A stretch of 64,000 nucleotides of DNA, from positions 35,792,151 through 35,856,150 of the forward strand of contig LS997564.1 of the NCBI GenBank assembly GCA_000469685.2, given 5' to 3'. Below are positions 1 through 12,777 of this stretch, piece after piece. Within the stretch, counting starts at the first letter, position 1, and each line of letters opens with the position of its first letter. Source of the DNA: Haemonchus contortus (Eukaryota; Nematoda; Chromadorea; Rhabditida; Trichostrongylidae). The position numbers were made by a program, and so were the translations under genes. The notes beneath the pieces are model-generated. The model did not search any database. It worked only from the letters and a program-made list of their open reading frames with translations, and was not told the DNA's origin.

Positions 1-3000
1 ATTTTTTCGTAAATCACAGAGCAGCGGTTTTATGTCCAAGTTTTAATGGGTAATACAATGAATTTCTGAAAAAGAAAAGTTTGTGAAACTAAGCGTCCAT
101 CAGTAAACACCTTAGTGACGTGAAACAATTTGCTAAATTGCCTCAATGAAAGAGGGGATGATTAGGGAAAGTACGTGCCCATTCATCTATCTATAAGGTC
201 ATATCATCCGAACATGTGCAGACATTTAGCGAAGTGGCGAGAGAAGTGACGGGATTACAGCCCTTCACTTTTCTCACCACTTTCATTTGAAACTAAGATT
301 TATATTCGAAGCACTGCCTAACCCAGTCGGCATGTTGACCGAAGAAGAATGTATCTAAAATCCGTTAATAAACTTATGCACAGGATCAGCGCATGATTAT
401 CAAGTGAAATGTCGTACAGAGGGGATCTGCTACTCAAATTCATCGTGAACTGGATCAACAGATGCGTTGTGTGGGGTTTCCGAAGCGTAATGTCGAAGAT
501 TGGACGGGAAATTTCGAAGAAGGAAGAGCTTCGAATTACGATGCCCATTTCTCATAATGTACACCCGGGGACGGAGCTTGGGAGAAATTGAGTGTCGAAG
601 GACGGAGCATAGAGGATGACCTTTTAGCCAAAGTTCTGGAAGACATTAGTCCTGCTCCAGCCGTTAGCCAAAGTGTTTGGAAGACAGTGGTATGAGTATA
701 GGTTGTTCAAGTGCACCGTCTACTGGAAGGGGTCCAAAATCAGTAGAGCTTGACGTGTGCAGCAACAATCTTCTCCGCCACCAGACCACGACTACTTAAG
801 CGGACACTGAATGTAGACAAGTTCTGGATTGGCTAGTACACCAGGCTCAAAGGTGACATGCTTCGGAATTAGTGCATGTGAGCCATCTTGGTTGGTTCTT
901 CATGTGTCCATGAAGAACCACCCAAGGTGGCTCATGAAGAGTCACGAGGATTCGAGCGGATGCCCATCATAGCCATGAATTTTTGCACCATAGCCTTTAC
1001 TCAGCTCTGCTTCCCGAAATAAGGGTAGTCGCTGCTGGCTTAAAGAGCCGCTTTTCAATGGTTACTTCCAAGGTGGCAACACGAAGTCACAGAAGCGCTA
1101 CCATCGCCCGATACAATACCTGATACTACGCAATTCATAGTATTGAGGGCATCCCCAAAATGGGGTGCCTAATTCGTAATATTTGCTGGTGCTTTGATGT
1201 AGAAAAATATGGAATATACATGGACTGAGCCGTCGTGGTCATTCAACTTACAACCGGATAACTTCAACTGTTTCGGCCCCTTCGAGGACCCACGGGAACA
1301 AGTAGTAAGCGCCGAGGCAATGGCAAACTTTGTTAGTTATCCTAAACTTTCGCGATCAATGCCATCGACTGTCCTCGAAGGCTAAATATTCAGAGATGCT
1401 GAGGGATCAGACTACTGTAGATGCTAGAGGTGCTACAGCTCAACAGTACCATGCTAATGAAAGGCGATAACAAATGATGTAGAAGATGCACAGCATGAAA
1501 TATTGTGAAAAATTTACAGTAATCAGCTCAAATTAATCAAATGTGTCAACGAAATGTGGCAATGGAATGCTCAAAAAACCATTATCAGAGTACGAATAGG
1601 TCAGATATGGGTACGTGATTCAATGCAGCAAATCAAAGGAACAAGTGAAAAAATTGTTTACTGAGTGTGATCTGGTGTTAGGCAGCGGACCCGAAACGAA
1701 GTGGCATGTATGAGCTGATATCAAGATCGAACCGAACGAATGCCCGATAACATGGGCCCCTTAATGCAAGTCGAATTACGGCACTGTGAGAGGCTGGTGC
1801 ATGATAAGGTTCCGATCAAAGTTTATTAGGTGATAGAGAGAACGAGGTTAGGGTAATTAGAAATACTTTGAAAGTAAAAGAAGCTCTTGAGGCGGAAAGC
1901 TTCAAATTTTCCCTTTCTGGAGGCATTCAGAGTGAAGCAATCAAGTGGGACGCGGTCCCGTCTCATGGGTCCATGAGTAGGCATTGGTGCGGGTCAAATT
2001 AACGGGTATTCATCTGTTCTATAGGTGTAGGACGTTACCTTGGGCCGAAAATATGGGAATCGTTTAAAAATTAAATATTCAGTGGTGTATTTCGAATGAT
2101 CACAAGATCCTATCGAAGCAGTTAGGAGTTCTTGCGCTCCCTCTTCTTTTCAATTCATTCTCGGTGACGGTGCTCCTCTACGGATCACTCTCGATATGTA
2201 CTAGTGCGTAGTCCCCAGTCTGACATTTTGAACAATCTACTTCCTTGGATTGGACTCAAGACTTTCTTCCAAGTTTCTCCCTAAGCCTTGAATGTAAGAC
2301 GATGTCCTAGCAGGATCGAACGGTCAGACGAAATCCAAATATAACAAAGCGATTGGTCGAAGTATCAAGGTACCAAGTACGGCTTGGCTGAAGCTGCCAC
2401 AGTGGCTACTCTAGCCACTGCCAGAATGACGTCGTTGAGTGGTGGCGTCTTGGCGATGATGATGACGACCGTCGGCGAACAATGGTGCGGCGGTCACGAC
2501 CGACGCGGTCACTATTGAAATTCATCCAGGATGTCTGACTGACTCAGTACGACGGTCGATTTTGGAGACAAGAAGGGCGATGGCTTTCGTATAGTAAGCT
2601 GGTGACTAGAAAGCAAGCCTTGCGTTTCCCAAGAATTAGAAGGCTCTGAATCCTCTCGTTCTGACCAACTTCAGTCCAAAAGAGAATGGATTATTGGAAA
2701 GAAATAAAGACGAGTAGTATCGATGCCAACGGGTTTTCGTGAGGAGCTTTCACCTGGGCCGAGTCCTTCCGTTGTCATAGATTGTGTCCAGTGATCGGTT
2801 GTGATTTAACCGTCTCCGAAAAGTCACTGTGCTTCCTTTTTGGTCTCAGAAGAAGCTTTTCACTGTAACAGACATTGCATTTGGTTGGAGGATAAGGGAG
2901 GACAGTACTGGCATCATTTGATTCCTTTGATTGAATTAGTCTTCCCAGAGTGAAGGTTCATGGAAAGGGTGGGAGAGATCAATTTCCACCTTTGCCATGC

Positions 3001-4900
3001 AAAACAGCTGACGAATAAGATTCGCAGAAAACCCATTTGCAAATTAATGGGCTGTAAATAGTTGACTGACATCAGTCAAAAATTCCAGCGATAGCAAGAG
3101 CGGCGAAGATTTCAGAGAAGCAAATCTACTTGGAAACACAAAAAACCAAGTGATTCGCAGTGTCAAGAGTACGCTGAAGGTTAACGCTTCAGGTCAATTT
3201 CATCTTGGATACGCCACGTATTTGACCTTCAGTTAGGAATGCTGTGGCTCTTGATTACGAGATCGGTTTTGCGATGATCGTTGAAGGTCAGCATCGCAAC
3301 CAGTTCCGGTAGATTGAGAGTATAGCTTATAGGTAATGGAACTAGACTCGATTCTGTGAGCAGAGTAGCCATCTCAACGCCGCTGCCACCACTCCACTTT
3401 TGAGGTCCCTTCTCCATTGTTTAGAACTGTTGGAGAATAGGACTTTCTTAAAATAAAGTAAATCAAAATTATATCAAAGAGTTATTCAGAGTTAAAAATT
3501 ATAATCAAATATACAGAGAAGGAGCGAAAACTCTTTCTTTGGGTAACTTGAAAGGCAAAGGGAAACCAAATTTGGTTCGATTCGATATAATGTAGTCAGT
3601 ATTTTACAATTACATAAAAGGTAGGCTGTAGGTCAAGAGTATATGTTAACGGAAAAGTTGATAGTGATGTAACAAATGGCCATACTTTTGTGGATTGCAT
3701 AATTACGTGTTGAATTACTTTTTCCTTCAAGTTCAAAGTCGAATTTGTGGACTACATCGAAAAGAATATGAATTTCACGGAAACCTTCGTTGAATTTTTT
3801 TGAAGGCAATTTTGACTAGAATCTTGGTCATTTTTGAGCGCAAACAATTGATTTCAAAGTTTTTGAGGTTTCGTAGCATAGAACTATACACTGAACTATG
3901 AATGGAACTACCTGATACAAAGGGAGTAAATAGACGATTACTTCAAGGTAATGGTGAAGCGTGTTGTGGCCCGCGATATAAACGATTCTGGGTACGGGAT
4001 AAGGCTTGAGACTGAGACGGAGGGGAAGCGAGGAAGAAAAAGAAGTAAGGGTGGATGAAGGAATCCAGAGACGATACTAAAAAGAGGAAGTAAAAGGCGA
4101 AATATACTCATTTTTTTTTTGTAGAACTATTGAAACAAGCCCGATTTCTCGTGGTTTTTGTGGTTCCAATGATAGGTAAAGCCTTGGTCGATTCCTATTG
4201 GGCTAATTAGACCAGGCATGGGCCTCTAGATTCCAATAGAATGCCTCTGCACTTTGTCTCTCTATGAAGAGTAATTTGAAGAGCAACATGAAACTGGCTC
4301 TATAAGTTTTCCTACAAGTGAGGCCTACGATTTAGGTCAATCCCTGACTTTTAATGAGATTTCGAAAAGAGAGTCCAATGGTTCTCTCCGAATACGCATG
4401 ATATTTGGCTCGTTTTCAATATCGTAGACTCATAACACAAAGTAAATAGGTGTGGACCGTCGGGGGTAAGGAAAACTCAAAACACGGTCACCGAGGAGAA
4501 AAGGGCACAGTAAATAGATCAGACTCAAACCTATGGCGCCTATCAGGGCAGTAGATCGATGTGAACTATAGTAAATGGCTAAATGATTGTGAAGTATAAA
4601 GTACACATTAGCGGAAGTCTTACCGTAATCTTACCGGTGACCGATTTACTCGATATCATATCTATGGAGTGTTTGCCTCTATGCCCTAGAACAGACCAGC
4701 AGGGCGTCGCCACGTAATCTCTTACTTAACTGTTACAATTGTGACAAGATAATGTTTGGTGGCAGGATTATAAGTAAAGTAACAATGATCTCATTATATC
4801 GATCGCAATTTGACTAATCAGTGGTCAGCTACTCGGGAATGTTGACTCAATCTTATTTACTTATTTATTTGTGGACGTCTGCGTGTCTAGACACGCACTC
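1..4900. other. no gene recognised
   Basis: AT-rich intergenic sequence. Apart from the hairpin at 875-936, I see no conserved exon, RNA gene or transposase. The longest open frames are about 60-75 codons and look random. Confidence 0.6.
875..936. repeat. short hairpin
   Basis: Left arm CATGTGAGCCATCTTGGTTG and TTCTTCATG (875-904) pairs with CATGAAGAACCACCCAAGGT and GGCTCATG (909-936). The loop is 4 nt and there are about four mismatches in 28 nt. Confidence 0.75.
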
Positions 4901-5084
4901 ATCGGAAAAGAAAGCGCAAATTGTCAAAAAAAATTATTAACCTAGAAAGGAAGCTGAAGAAATTGTAGGTTATCGTATCGTGTTGTCTTCGAGAAGGTGC
5001 CTGAGGCTCGGGAAACCCTATCGGGGAATAGTGACACGAGCGGAGTAGAGATGAGAAATAAAAGCGAAAAACTTTGTGACCAAT

Positions 5085-5290
5085 AGGTTTTTTGTCGGAA
5101 AAACATGACCAGTATGTACATGGCCAAGTCGGAGTGTGTCTTTGCGTTGACCACACCGTGCGCGACGGCTGTGGTGGCGGTTTCGCTGTCCAAACACATT
5201 TCCACCTCGGTGCCAGCCTCAAATAATGAACCAAATCGCCTCACGGCTGGGTGGTTTGTTGCACGCAATTGGACCCGTGCCAAAGTAGCA
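5085..5290 (-). CDS. possible orphan coding exon, unrecognised
   Basis: On the minus strand a 113-codon stop-free stretch (4942-5283) has coding-like, GC-rich third positions in its first two thirds: VQLRATNHPAVRRFGSLFEA, then CLDSETATTAVAHGVV and a hydrophobic run LAMYILVMFF. Composition changes abruptly to AT-rich after about 5085, as at an exon end, and a weak donor (GTTTTT) lies there. No neighbouring exon was found and I do not know the family. It could equally be chance. Confidence 0.15.
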
Positions 5291-7986
5291 CTTCATCCTG
5301 GCCCTCAAGTTAGTATCGATGGTGAGGTCTGAAAGAAAGGAGGCATGTGCTCTCTGGATGAAGACCATGTTGCAAAGTCCTTTACTGTTACGGTCATTGG
5401 ATGTTCTTCTGTAATTACGTATCGTGATCTACCGTCCTCTGTAAATTTTTTACTTTCATAACTTTTTAAACATCAGGATGTAGGGAAAAACATCTTTTGA
5501 AAAAGATTTTTATTGTTTTTCTTAATTTTATTACCTTCGCTAGGCTTTTTATCGAGTTTTTCATTGACCTATGGTGATAAGAGCTTAATAAATTATTTTT
5601 CACTTTTACCAATAGTTGTTTCATGTTTAGAGAGACAATATTGGCGGGTAATACCAACACTTCAATAGTGACAAGGCCATGTTTGCACGGTGCCTGGCAG
5701 TAGCCAGCTAAACTTTCCCTTCCCTATTTTGATTTATGAGCTTAGTAAAAGTACAAAGTAGCGGAAAAATAAGAACTTCAAGAAATTTGGGTTTTGTTTG
5801 GTCTGACAATCACTTTGGGAATGTTAAGGATTAGAAAAGTGCGTGGCGTACTCCAAAATTTTCAACGATTTTTTCCATAAAATCACTGCACAGGTAAGCC
5901 TGTGTGTAGAGCGCTGCTCACTTTTGGCATGATTGGTGGGATCATCCTCTTTTCTGTGGGTGATTCCCTTCGCGCTCTATTGCTGAAGTGAGACCCTAAA
6001 TCATACCTCTGGCTTTAGCGATAGAGCGCGTTATCTCTCACGACTCTTGCTTTTGGGTTACAACAGTCTTTTGTAGGAATCTACCTGATCATTATTCACC
6101 CCTGCAGTGCTGAATACCTGATTCTAGATCTTTTGGGACCAAAAAAGGCTCTTTTTGGCCCCCTTTCTGGTCTTGGTCGCCAAGGTGATTCCTTCTAAAT
6201 GTCACTGTGCATAGAAGCCAATGAAGTCCTTCAAACCGCCGACGACATCAGCTTTTTGACTCGGGGAAAGTTTTCTGGATCACGCCCAAGGTGAGTTATG
6301 AACAGAGCGTTGAGAACTCAGTCGTTCAGAATAAAGACTACTCAAGTTGTCCAGAAGGGTCTCTTGGTCAAGAATTCACAAAATCAATCAAAACCCGGCT
6401 AGTCGACAATGGAAAGTCTACGGGTGCACGGAGAGCGAAGGCGATGGCGCCGCATGTCGCTCGAGAGAAAGGTGCCGCGCCTATTCCGCGGCGATTAAAC
6501 AGTAAGTGAATTGAAGACCCGACAAAAAAACGACGACGGCGACCACAGCGACTATGAGATCGAGGTCAATGTGAAGAATTGAGGAGGTGGACGATGCCCT
6601 CCTGGTGGGTGCTTCCACGACCAACCGACCACTACAAAGACGACGTTGACGACGACCGGTTTCACCTCATGAATGAGCTTGCAAATGTCTGCTGCTAAGA
6701 GTAGAATGGCTGAAGCCGATGCTTTTCGCAGCTTTCACAATCTTGGGATTTCATCCTAGTGAAAGTAAGCGGAATCGCACTTAAATTGCTGACCATACAC
6801 CATCCCCCATGGTTTGATTCCTTCTCGGGCCCGTCTTCCTAAGTGAATAATGATCTTCCATTGTTGATTTTTTACCTGATGAAATATCGCGTAGACGAAG
6901 AGAAACTCGTCCGTAACAGCCGGCTTTTGAAAGGAGGAGAACTGACTAGTCCTTTTCTGGAGATATCACGATGCCAGTAGGATTTTTCGCGTGGTTGACC
7001 TCTTCAGTCCCAGAGTTCAAATGAGTGAAACTCGGGAATCTCTCAAAGGTGACACCGATGGAGTTGGCAATCAACTGGTATTTCAAGGCGACTGATCCAT
7101 GTCTGATCCTTGCTACTCTGGTCAACATTTCATGAGCGGTTATAGAAGCTCACTTTCAACCTGATGAGGTTCATTCAAGATCGACAGAGAAAACGAGGTC
7201 ATTGTGAGTGTGTTTAGAGGCGTTGTTGAAGAGGTCGTCGATCGTCTGATTGTTCGTCGACGGCGCCTGATTATTCCAGTTGTGACGGATGGACGGACCT
7301 CAGATGAGGACTTTGAATCCGTTCACGATCGCTGCTCTCACGCGCACGCATTTGTTTTTCTTTTTCTATACGGACGAATGGGAAAGTTCTAGAATGCGTC
7401 GAAAGAAAGTGAGCAAACTGGCGAAATCGTAGGCGAAGGTCTGTATAATGACGCACATGACGTGAACGAAATCTCCGTACAGATCTTCAAAAAGCCTATC
7501 ATGGGGTTGATCCGCATACGTGCTCTACCCAAGTTCGCCATAGCCGTCATTCTTCTCTACCGAATAATACCATAGTAAAAGGCGAACTACAGTAATATGT
7601 AGTAGACGGGAGTAGGCGGATTCAGGTATTAATCTAAAACCAGCTCTATGAATATCCTGTTCTATCTTGAAGCCGGAATTGACCTCGTCTTCGTCTCTCG
7701 GCTGATGGCTGCTACGTTTTGCGCAGAAGAAAAAGAACACAGCCATAGGCTTATCTATCCGCTCTGACACCTATTCTTGTTTGATCGGTAGTTTTTGCTG
7801 TTCGTCAAGCTAAAACAAACTTGATCGGTTCTCTGTCATTTCTATCCTAAGATTGGACGGCAAAGCTCACGAAGCTCCTCCGACTAAACAGTAATATACA
7901 TCTTTTTCAAGATGCTCCCTGTCCTCCACCCCCATATCAGTGCATCAACTGAACAGCGAGCTGGTCGTCCTAGCTTAGTAATCAGA

Positions 7987-8037
7987 GATCTCATCGGCCA
8001 TAGTGGGATCTCTGATCCATCTATGGCCGATGAGATC
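7987..8037. repeat. perfect 17-bp inverted repeat
   Basis: GATCTCATCGGCCATAG (7987-8003) is exactly mirrored by CTATGGCCGATGAGATC (8021-8037) around a 17-nt spacer. Confidence 0.8.
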
Positions 8038-10124
8038 CATGAGTTCAGAAGTTTGCCGCTACTTAACGATTGTGTGCACAACCGGTTGAGCACTGAAAGA
8101 GTGGACTCCTAGAAGCTTGATGCTCATACGCATTGGGCCACTAACAAGCACTGTTGCCCATAGTTACCTAATTTAGGCATAATTTCGCAGATTTCTGAGA
8201 TCTGCACAGTGTTGCTGTGAACAGCTGCGACGCTTACACCTCCCTCAAAAGGTTTTTACAAAGTGGAAGGATAGTTGGCAGTGATGAAGAGCGCACCGCC
8301 TCTACACATAAGTTTGGAAAGGCCTGACAGCTGTTCTCTGAGGTGCTTACCATCCTTACAATGGACCAACTTTCGAGATTCATACCAGGAAGGAATAAGA
8401 ACGAGTTGGCCGAGGAAAAGATGAGAACTGATCTTACTGGCACAGATTGCATCTTGATGCGCCTGCTCTATGGCATTGGAGCGTTCTGTGCCAATTATAC
8501 TTCCTCTTCTTTGCAAAAAAAAATCATTTGATGAAAAAGTCCAACCGGCCAGTGAGGATGTGAGTGAGTTCAAATCTACTTGAAAATTGTAAAAACGACT
8601 GGACTGTGCGTAGCTTTGGCGATTTTTTCAGGAAATAGGGCGCACAATGATTGTTTTCTTGCTCTCGTGCTCCAACCGAATATACGACTATTGTTCGATC
8701 TTGGAGAGGTGGATATTTAGATCGGCTGGTCCTGAAGCCGATACAATGGGCACTTCCGCAATGATTGTTCCGTTTCTATCCAGTGCGCTATATAGAGACT
8801 AACGTAGTAAAGCATCATACAAAGGCTCAGAATAACTGCACTGCAGATATTTTCAGAGATGCTTTGAATGTAACTGTATTCAAAATCAAAAGATGATAAG
8901 TATTCAACACAAGAATCCCCTAAAGGTAAAGCAAATCACGAAATATTGAGATGTCAAGGCTCGAAGATGTTTTCTAAAAGTTCAAAGGATGCGGGAGAAG
9001 GGTTGAATAAGATGAGAGATGACTTGAACATTGCTATGCGCATCTCAGAGGCGCTTCAGGAACAAAGGAACAAAGTGGACATGAAAGGAAAGCTCAACTT
9101 CCAAGTGGAACACAGCTTTTGAGACGTCATCCTCGATAAGCGTATCCTTGAACATCGCAAAGTCAAACCGTTTCAGAGAAAGTTTCATAAATTTCCTGTA
9201 GAGCGACAAAAAGCCTAAGGAACGTACAAGTGAAAGTGCTGTAAACGGGGGTGAAAGGTGTCGCGGGGGACTCCGTAGAGGTGGAGAAAACTGGGGACAG
9301 ACAAGGCGTGTACGACGGGATTGGACAGATAGCACAGCACAGAGGTGAAGAAAGTGAAAGGTTGTCTGAGCGTGTGCGTGGAGCGCCGACACAATCCGCC
9401 CCATATGAAAGTGAGATCAGCGTCGTAGTGATGGTGGTGGTCGTCTGCTGCAATGGTGCACAGGAGACGAGAAGGCGAAATGGGGTCAGTGGCGCTGGCC
9501 AGCGCCTAAAACCGGCCGACGACGATCCAGATGCTTATCCTCGGCCTGGCTTGGCGTGCGCGGACCCCGATGGGCATGCGACTGAACGTGCGTACGTTCG
9601 TTCTCTTTCGTAGCACGCGAACACGGGGGACTTTCACTTGCTTTCTACGGAGAGTGAAATCGATGTGATTCTTGCGAGGACACTCTGACCTCAAAGTTCC
9701 ACAGTACTCTCCCAGTGCAAGGTTCAAAGGACCTAGTGAACTGTGAACGTCCATGCTTCCCTTAACCTACTTTCTTGCAGTTAGATGCCTTACAGTGAAA
9801 TCCTCATGCTCAGGAGACGGTTTCATCAATGATCCATTGTCTCCAAGCACAGGTTGATAGGAGAGTCGAAGCCTTATCCGCCACTTGGCCCAATCGGTGT
9901 GCGCCAGGCACTTTCTGCCAAAGAATTATCAGAATATCGAAGGTTTGCGCAAGTGTCCCACGCAATCCATCATTGCTTCGAACCTGTCGGATTAGTTTAA
10001 AGGCACAATTTACGATAAAAATGGCTTCTGGATTTCCCTATAGCTTCAAGGCTCTCTCTATACCTATCGTTATAAGCACGAAAAACGTCCTGGATAGGGC
10101 ACAATAAGGAACCAGAGATTGTAT

Positions 10125-10480
10125 TGTGTGAATGCCCCACCCCCAGTGGACGAGTTTCAACGGTTTTGTATAGGCTGCACCATTCATTAGGGATCCAATG
10201 TGGGAAGAACAAACAACTGTCATGATCCATAGCTACGGTGAAAGGCAATTCTGTACAGTTATGGTTTGATATAGTCAGCACGTAGGAGCAACTTAAATCC
10301 CGTCCAAAAACCCCTTACTTGCCATTCCTGTCGCGGTAATATCTCGTACAACCTACACCTCCACTACTCTTAAAAAGCATGAAGTAGGTGCGTCTTTTCG
10401 CCCTCTTCGCCACCAACGTGCTCCTCTACTTCAAGCCTTCAGCTTTTCAAACTAAAAAGGGTTTTTACCTAAAATTATGG
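10125..10480 (+). repeat. dispersed repeat family 1, copy a
   Basis: Shares order and sequence with 33020-33380. Examples are GGACGAGTTTCA with GGACGAGTTTCACC, AGGCTGCAC in both, GGCAATTCTGTACAGTTATG with GACAGTTCTGTACAGTACTG, TGATATAGTCAGC in both, TCCCGTCCAAAAA with TCTCGTCCAAATA, and the spacing of AAAAAGGG near the end. Diverged and non-coding. Confidence 0.7.
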
Positions 10481-12189
10481 TGAACTGTGCCATGATGGTA
10501 TCTGGTGATGGGATTGCAACAGAATACTCGGTAGATAATGTCTTCTGATACCTCTCATTTCTGACCAAAGTTTTCAAAGACGTTCGCATACATCGTGGAT
10601 ACTGATCTTCGATGTCTTCTTACTCTTGAAACCACAGATCTGATTCTACTAAATGAGCCGCAAGAGACTAGTCTGACCGAAGTGGGTGATCGCTCTGATT
10701 GGTGGTCCAAACGAGACTCCGCTTTTGAATCGAGGCGGTACTCGGGGTAACCTTGACCACCGACCACTTTCATCTAGACCACTTACTGTGGAAAGGTCAG
10801 ATTGTGAAATCGTGGGCTCAGATGTCTAAACGTGTCGGCAAGCCTGGAGACACCGTGAAAATTTGTGAATGGCCCCGGACTTAAGTTTTCAGATCCCTTC
10901 GCTCCTGCAGTAAACTGGGGCTATGCAAGAACGGCTGCAAATCGGACAGAAATTTTCTACCAGGTTAACTCACAAAAAGTGCCAGTCCTATTATTCATAG
11001 CAAAAATTTGCAAAAATTTTTGGATCTTCAAAGAAATATTAGTCAAATTACTTTGCTTTTTGATGATGAAGGTAGATTGGACAGAAAGAAGGGCGAATAG
11101 AATAACTTTTGTAAAATGAAGCGATACTACCTATGTGCAACCTATGACAACATTAAGCCTTAACCCATTCACACTTTCGGTTCCGATTGCTTCAAACGTG
11201 ACGATTTTTTCGAACAGACGTCGAATTCGTGGCGCATCTCATTTGTAACAAGTTATTAATTACTTTTATGAGATATGTTTCAAACAAGTATTGCTTTCTT
11301 TCACTTAGAAAATGAGTTATGGCAGCGTAAAATGGGTTTCGCTCCAGAAGGTCGCTCGTGCACGAACAACATCTATCAATAACTTTCGTAAGTTGTTGGT
11401 TCAATATGACCACGCGTGACCTTAATTCGCCTTCATAGAAACAGGATCATTTCGTGGCGAAGATGCGAAAAACACTATTCTGACGATGGGCGGGTTTTTG
11501 GGAGTGCGCCGTGCCTTGGACTGCTGCTAAGTTTTGTTTATACTTACTGGAACACATCCAAGTGAAACAGGATAGTAAGCGACTTCCTTACCAACGTTGT
11601 TGTAATCTCTGATTTCATTTGAAGAAGTGGTAAGTTTCGGATGTAAACCTTTGGTTTGGCCTGTGGCCGAATACGTTAATCGACTTTCAGGATGCGCCAC
11701 ATACTCGATCTCCTTTCAAACCGTAACGACCAATTTACTATTGCTACTGTATTGGTAAAGGTCCCGAATCTGGTAGGGGTAGTTTGGAGGCGGCAGGATG
11801 TGATCCTTCGAACCATGCAGTATTACACTGCTTCCCCATGATCACTGTGAAACTTTCTAAGCTACCTAAGCTACTAGTAAATATTGCCATTGGATTTGCT
11901 CGCCCATCAGTGCTTTCGATATCCGAGGGTTCGATAAGCTATCACTTTTTTCCTTATGGTTCATGTGGCACCATCGCGGTCACGGAACTAGGTTGCCGCG
12001 CGCCGATTTACCACTACGTCGTAATCACTTTCTGAGATAGAAATACGTTGCATGTTTTTGAAGGAGCTGCGATGGCGATTTCAACTCATACGTTCCTTTG
12101 CCTGCTTTATCCCTTAAAATCAGCATTTGTACCTTCAGTTAATATCTAGCATACAACAACATAGGCATGACGCAGCAGTCACAAGGTAT

Positions 12190-12420
12190 TTTCATACTTC
12201 GACATGCGCGTGCGTGCACGCAGGTGGAGTCGCAGGTACAATCATGCGTGCGGCGCGCGAGCGGCTATGCGACGGCGGCGCTAGAGGGTGTTGACAACAT
12301 TGGATGCTGGTGGATCACGTGCCAATGCTACCAACACCTTTCTAGCGCCGCCGTCGCATAGCCGCTCGCACGCCGCGCGGAATTTCACCGGCGTGCCAGC
12401 ACGCACGTCGAAGTATGAAA
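12190..12420. mobile_element. palindromic MITE-like element D
   Basis: Long imperfect inverted repeat. The left end TTTCATACTTCGAC mirrors the right end GTCGAAGTATGAAA, and the inner arms (about 12245-12294 and 12328-12380) pair GAGCGGCTATGCGACGGCGG with its complement, with few mismatches. The loop contains GTTGACAAC and TGGATCACGTGCC, both also present in reverse complement in element B (27003-27197). The right end continues as TGAAAGCAGCC, the end motif shared with elements A, B and C. No transposase is present, so it would be non-autonomous. Confidence 0.75.
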
Positions 12421-12635
12421 GCAGCCACATTTTAATGATAAGCGCACGTGTATTTCGTGCGTCGCGGCAACGGCGATCGGCGATCGCTCGTAATTAATCG
12501 CTTTCTACACATCACAGACTATATAAGCTGTTGCGGTAGCGGTGTACCCTTCTGAAATCGGATTCCTTCATATTAAACAAACCCTGGCCCATCATAGAAC
12601 GACTGTTCAAGTCATTGTCTGACTTAATAACTACT

Positions 12636-12777
12636 CCGGGGACCTGGTTGTAAAATGAAAGCATGGCGTATCCCGAAGCTACTTACTCACTGTTATGAAG
12701 AAATTTCCGGGGACCTGGTTGTAAAATGAAAGCATGGCGTATCCCGAAGCTACTTACTCACTGTTATGAAGAAATTT
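12636..12777. repeat. exact 71-bp tandem duplication
   Basis: Two head-to-tail copies, 12636-12706 and 12707-12777, each beginning CCGGGGACCTGGTTGTAAAA and ending TGTTATGAAGAAATTT. I saw no difference between the copies, so the duplication is recent or an assembly artefact. Confidence 0.9.

Noticed and set aside
6291..6501. Open frame ending at a good donor (AACA then GTAAGT).
   Set aside because: No recognisable protein and no neighbouring exon; too little to call a gene.
9251..9613. 120-codon plus-strand frame in a GC-rich patch.
   Set aside because: Open frames exist on both strands because stops are rare in GC-rich DNA; no conserved motif was seen.
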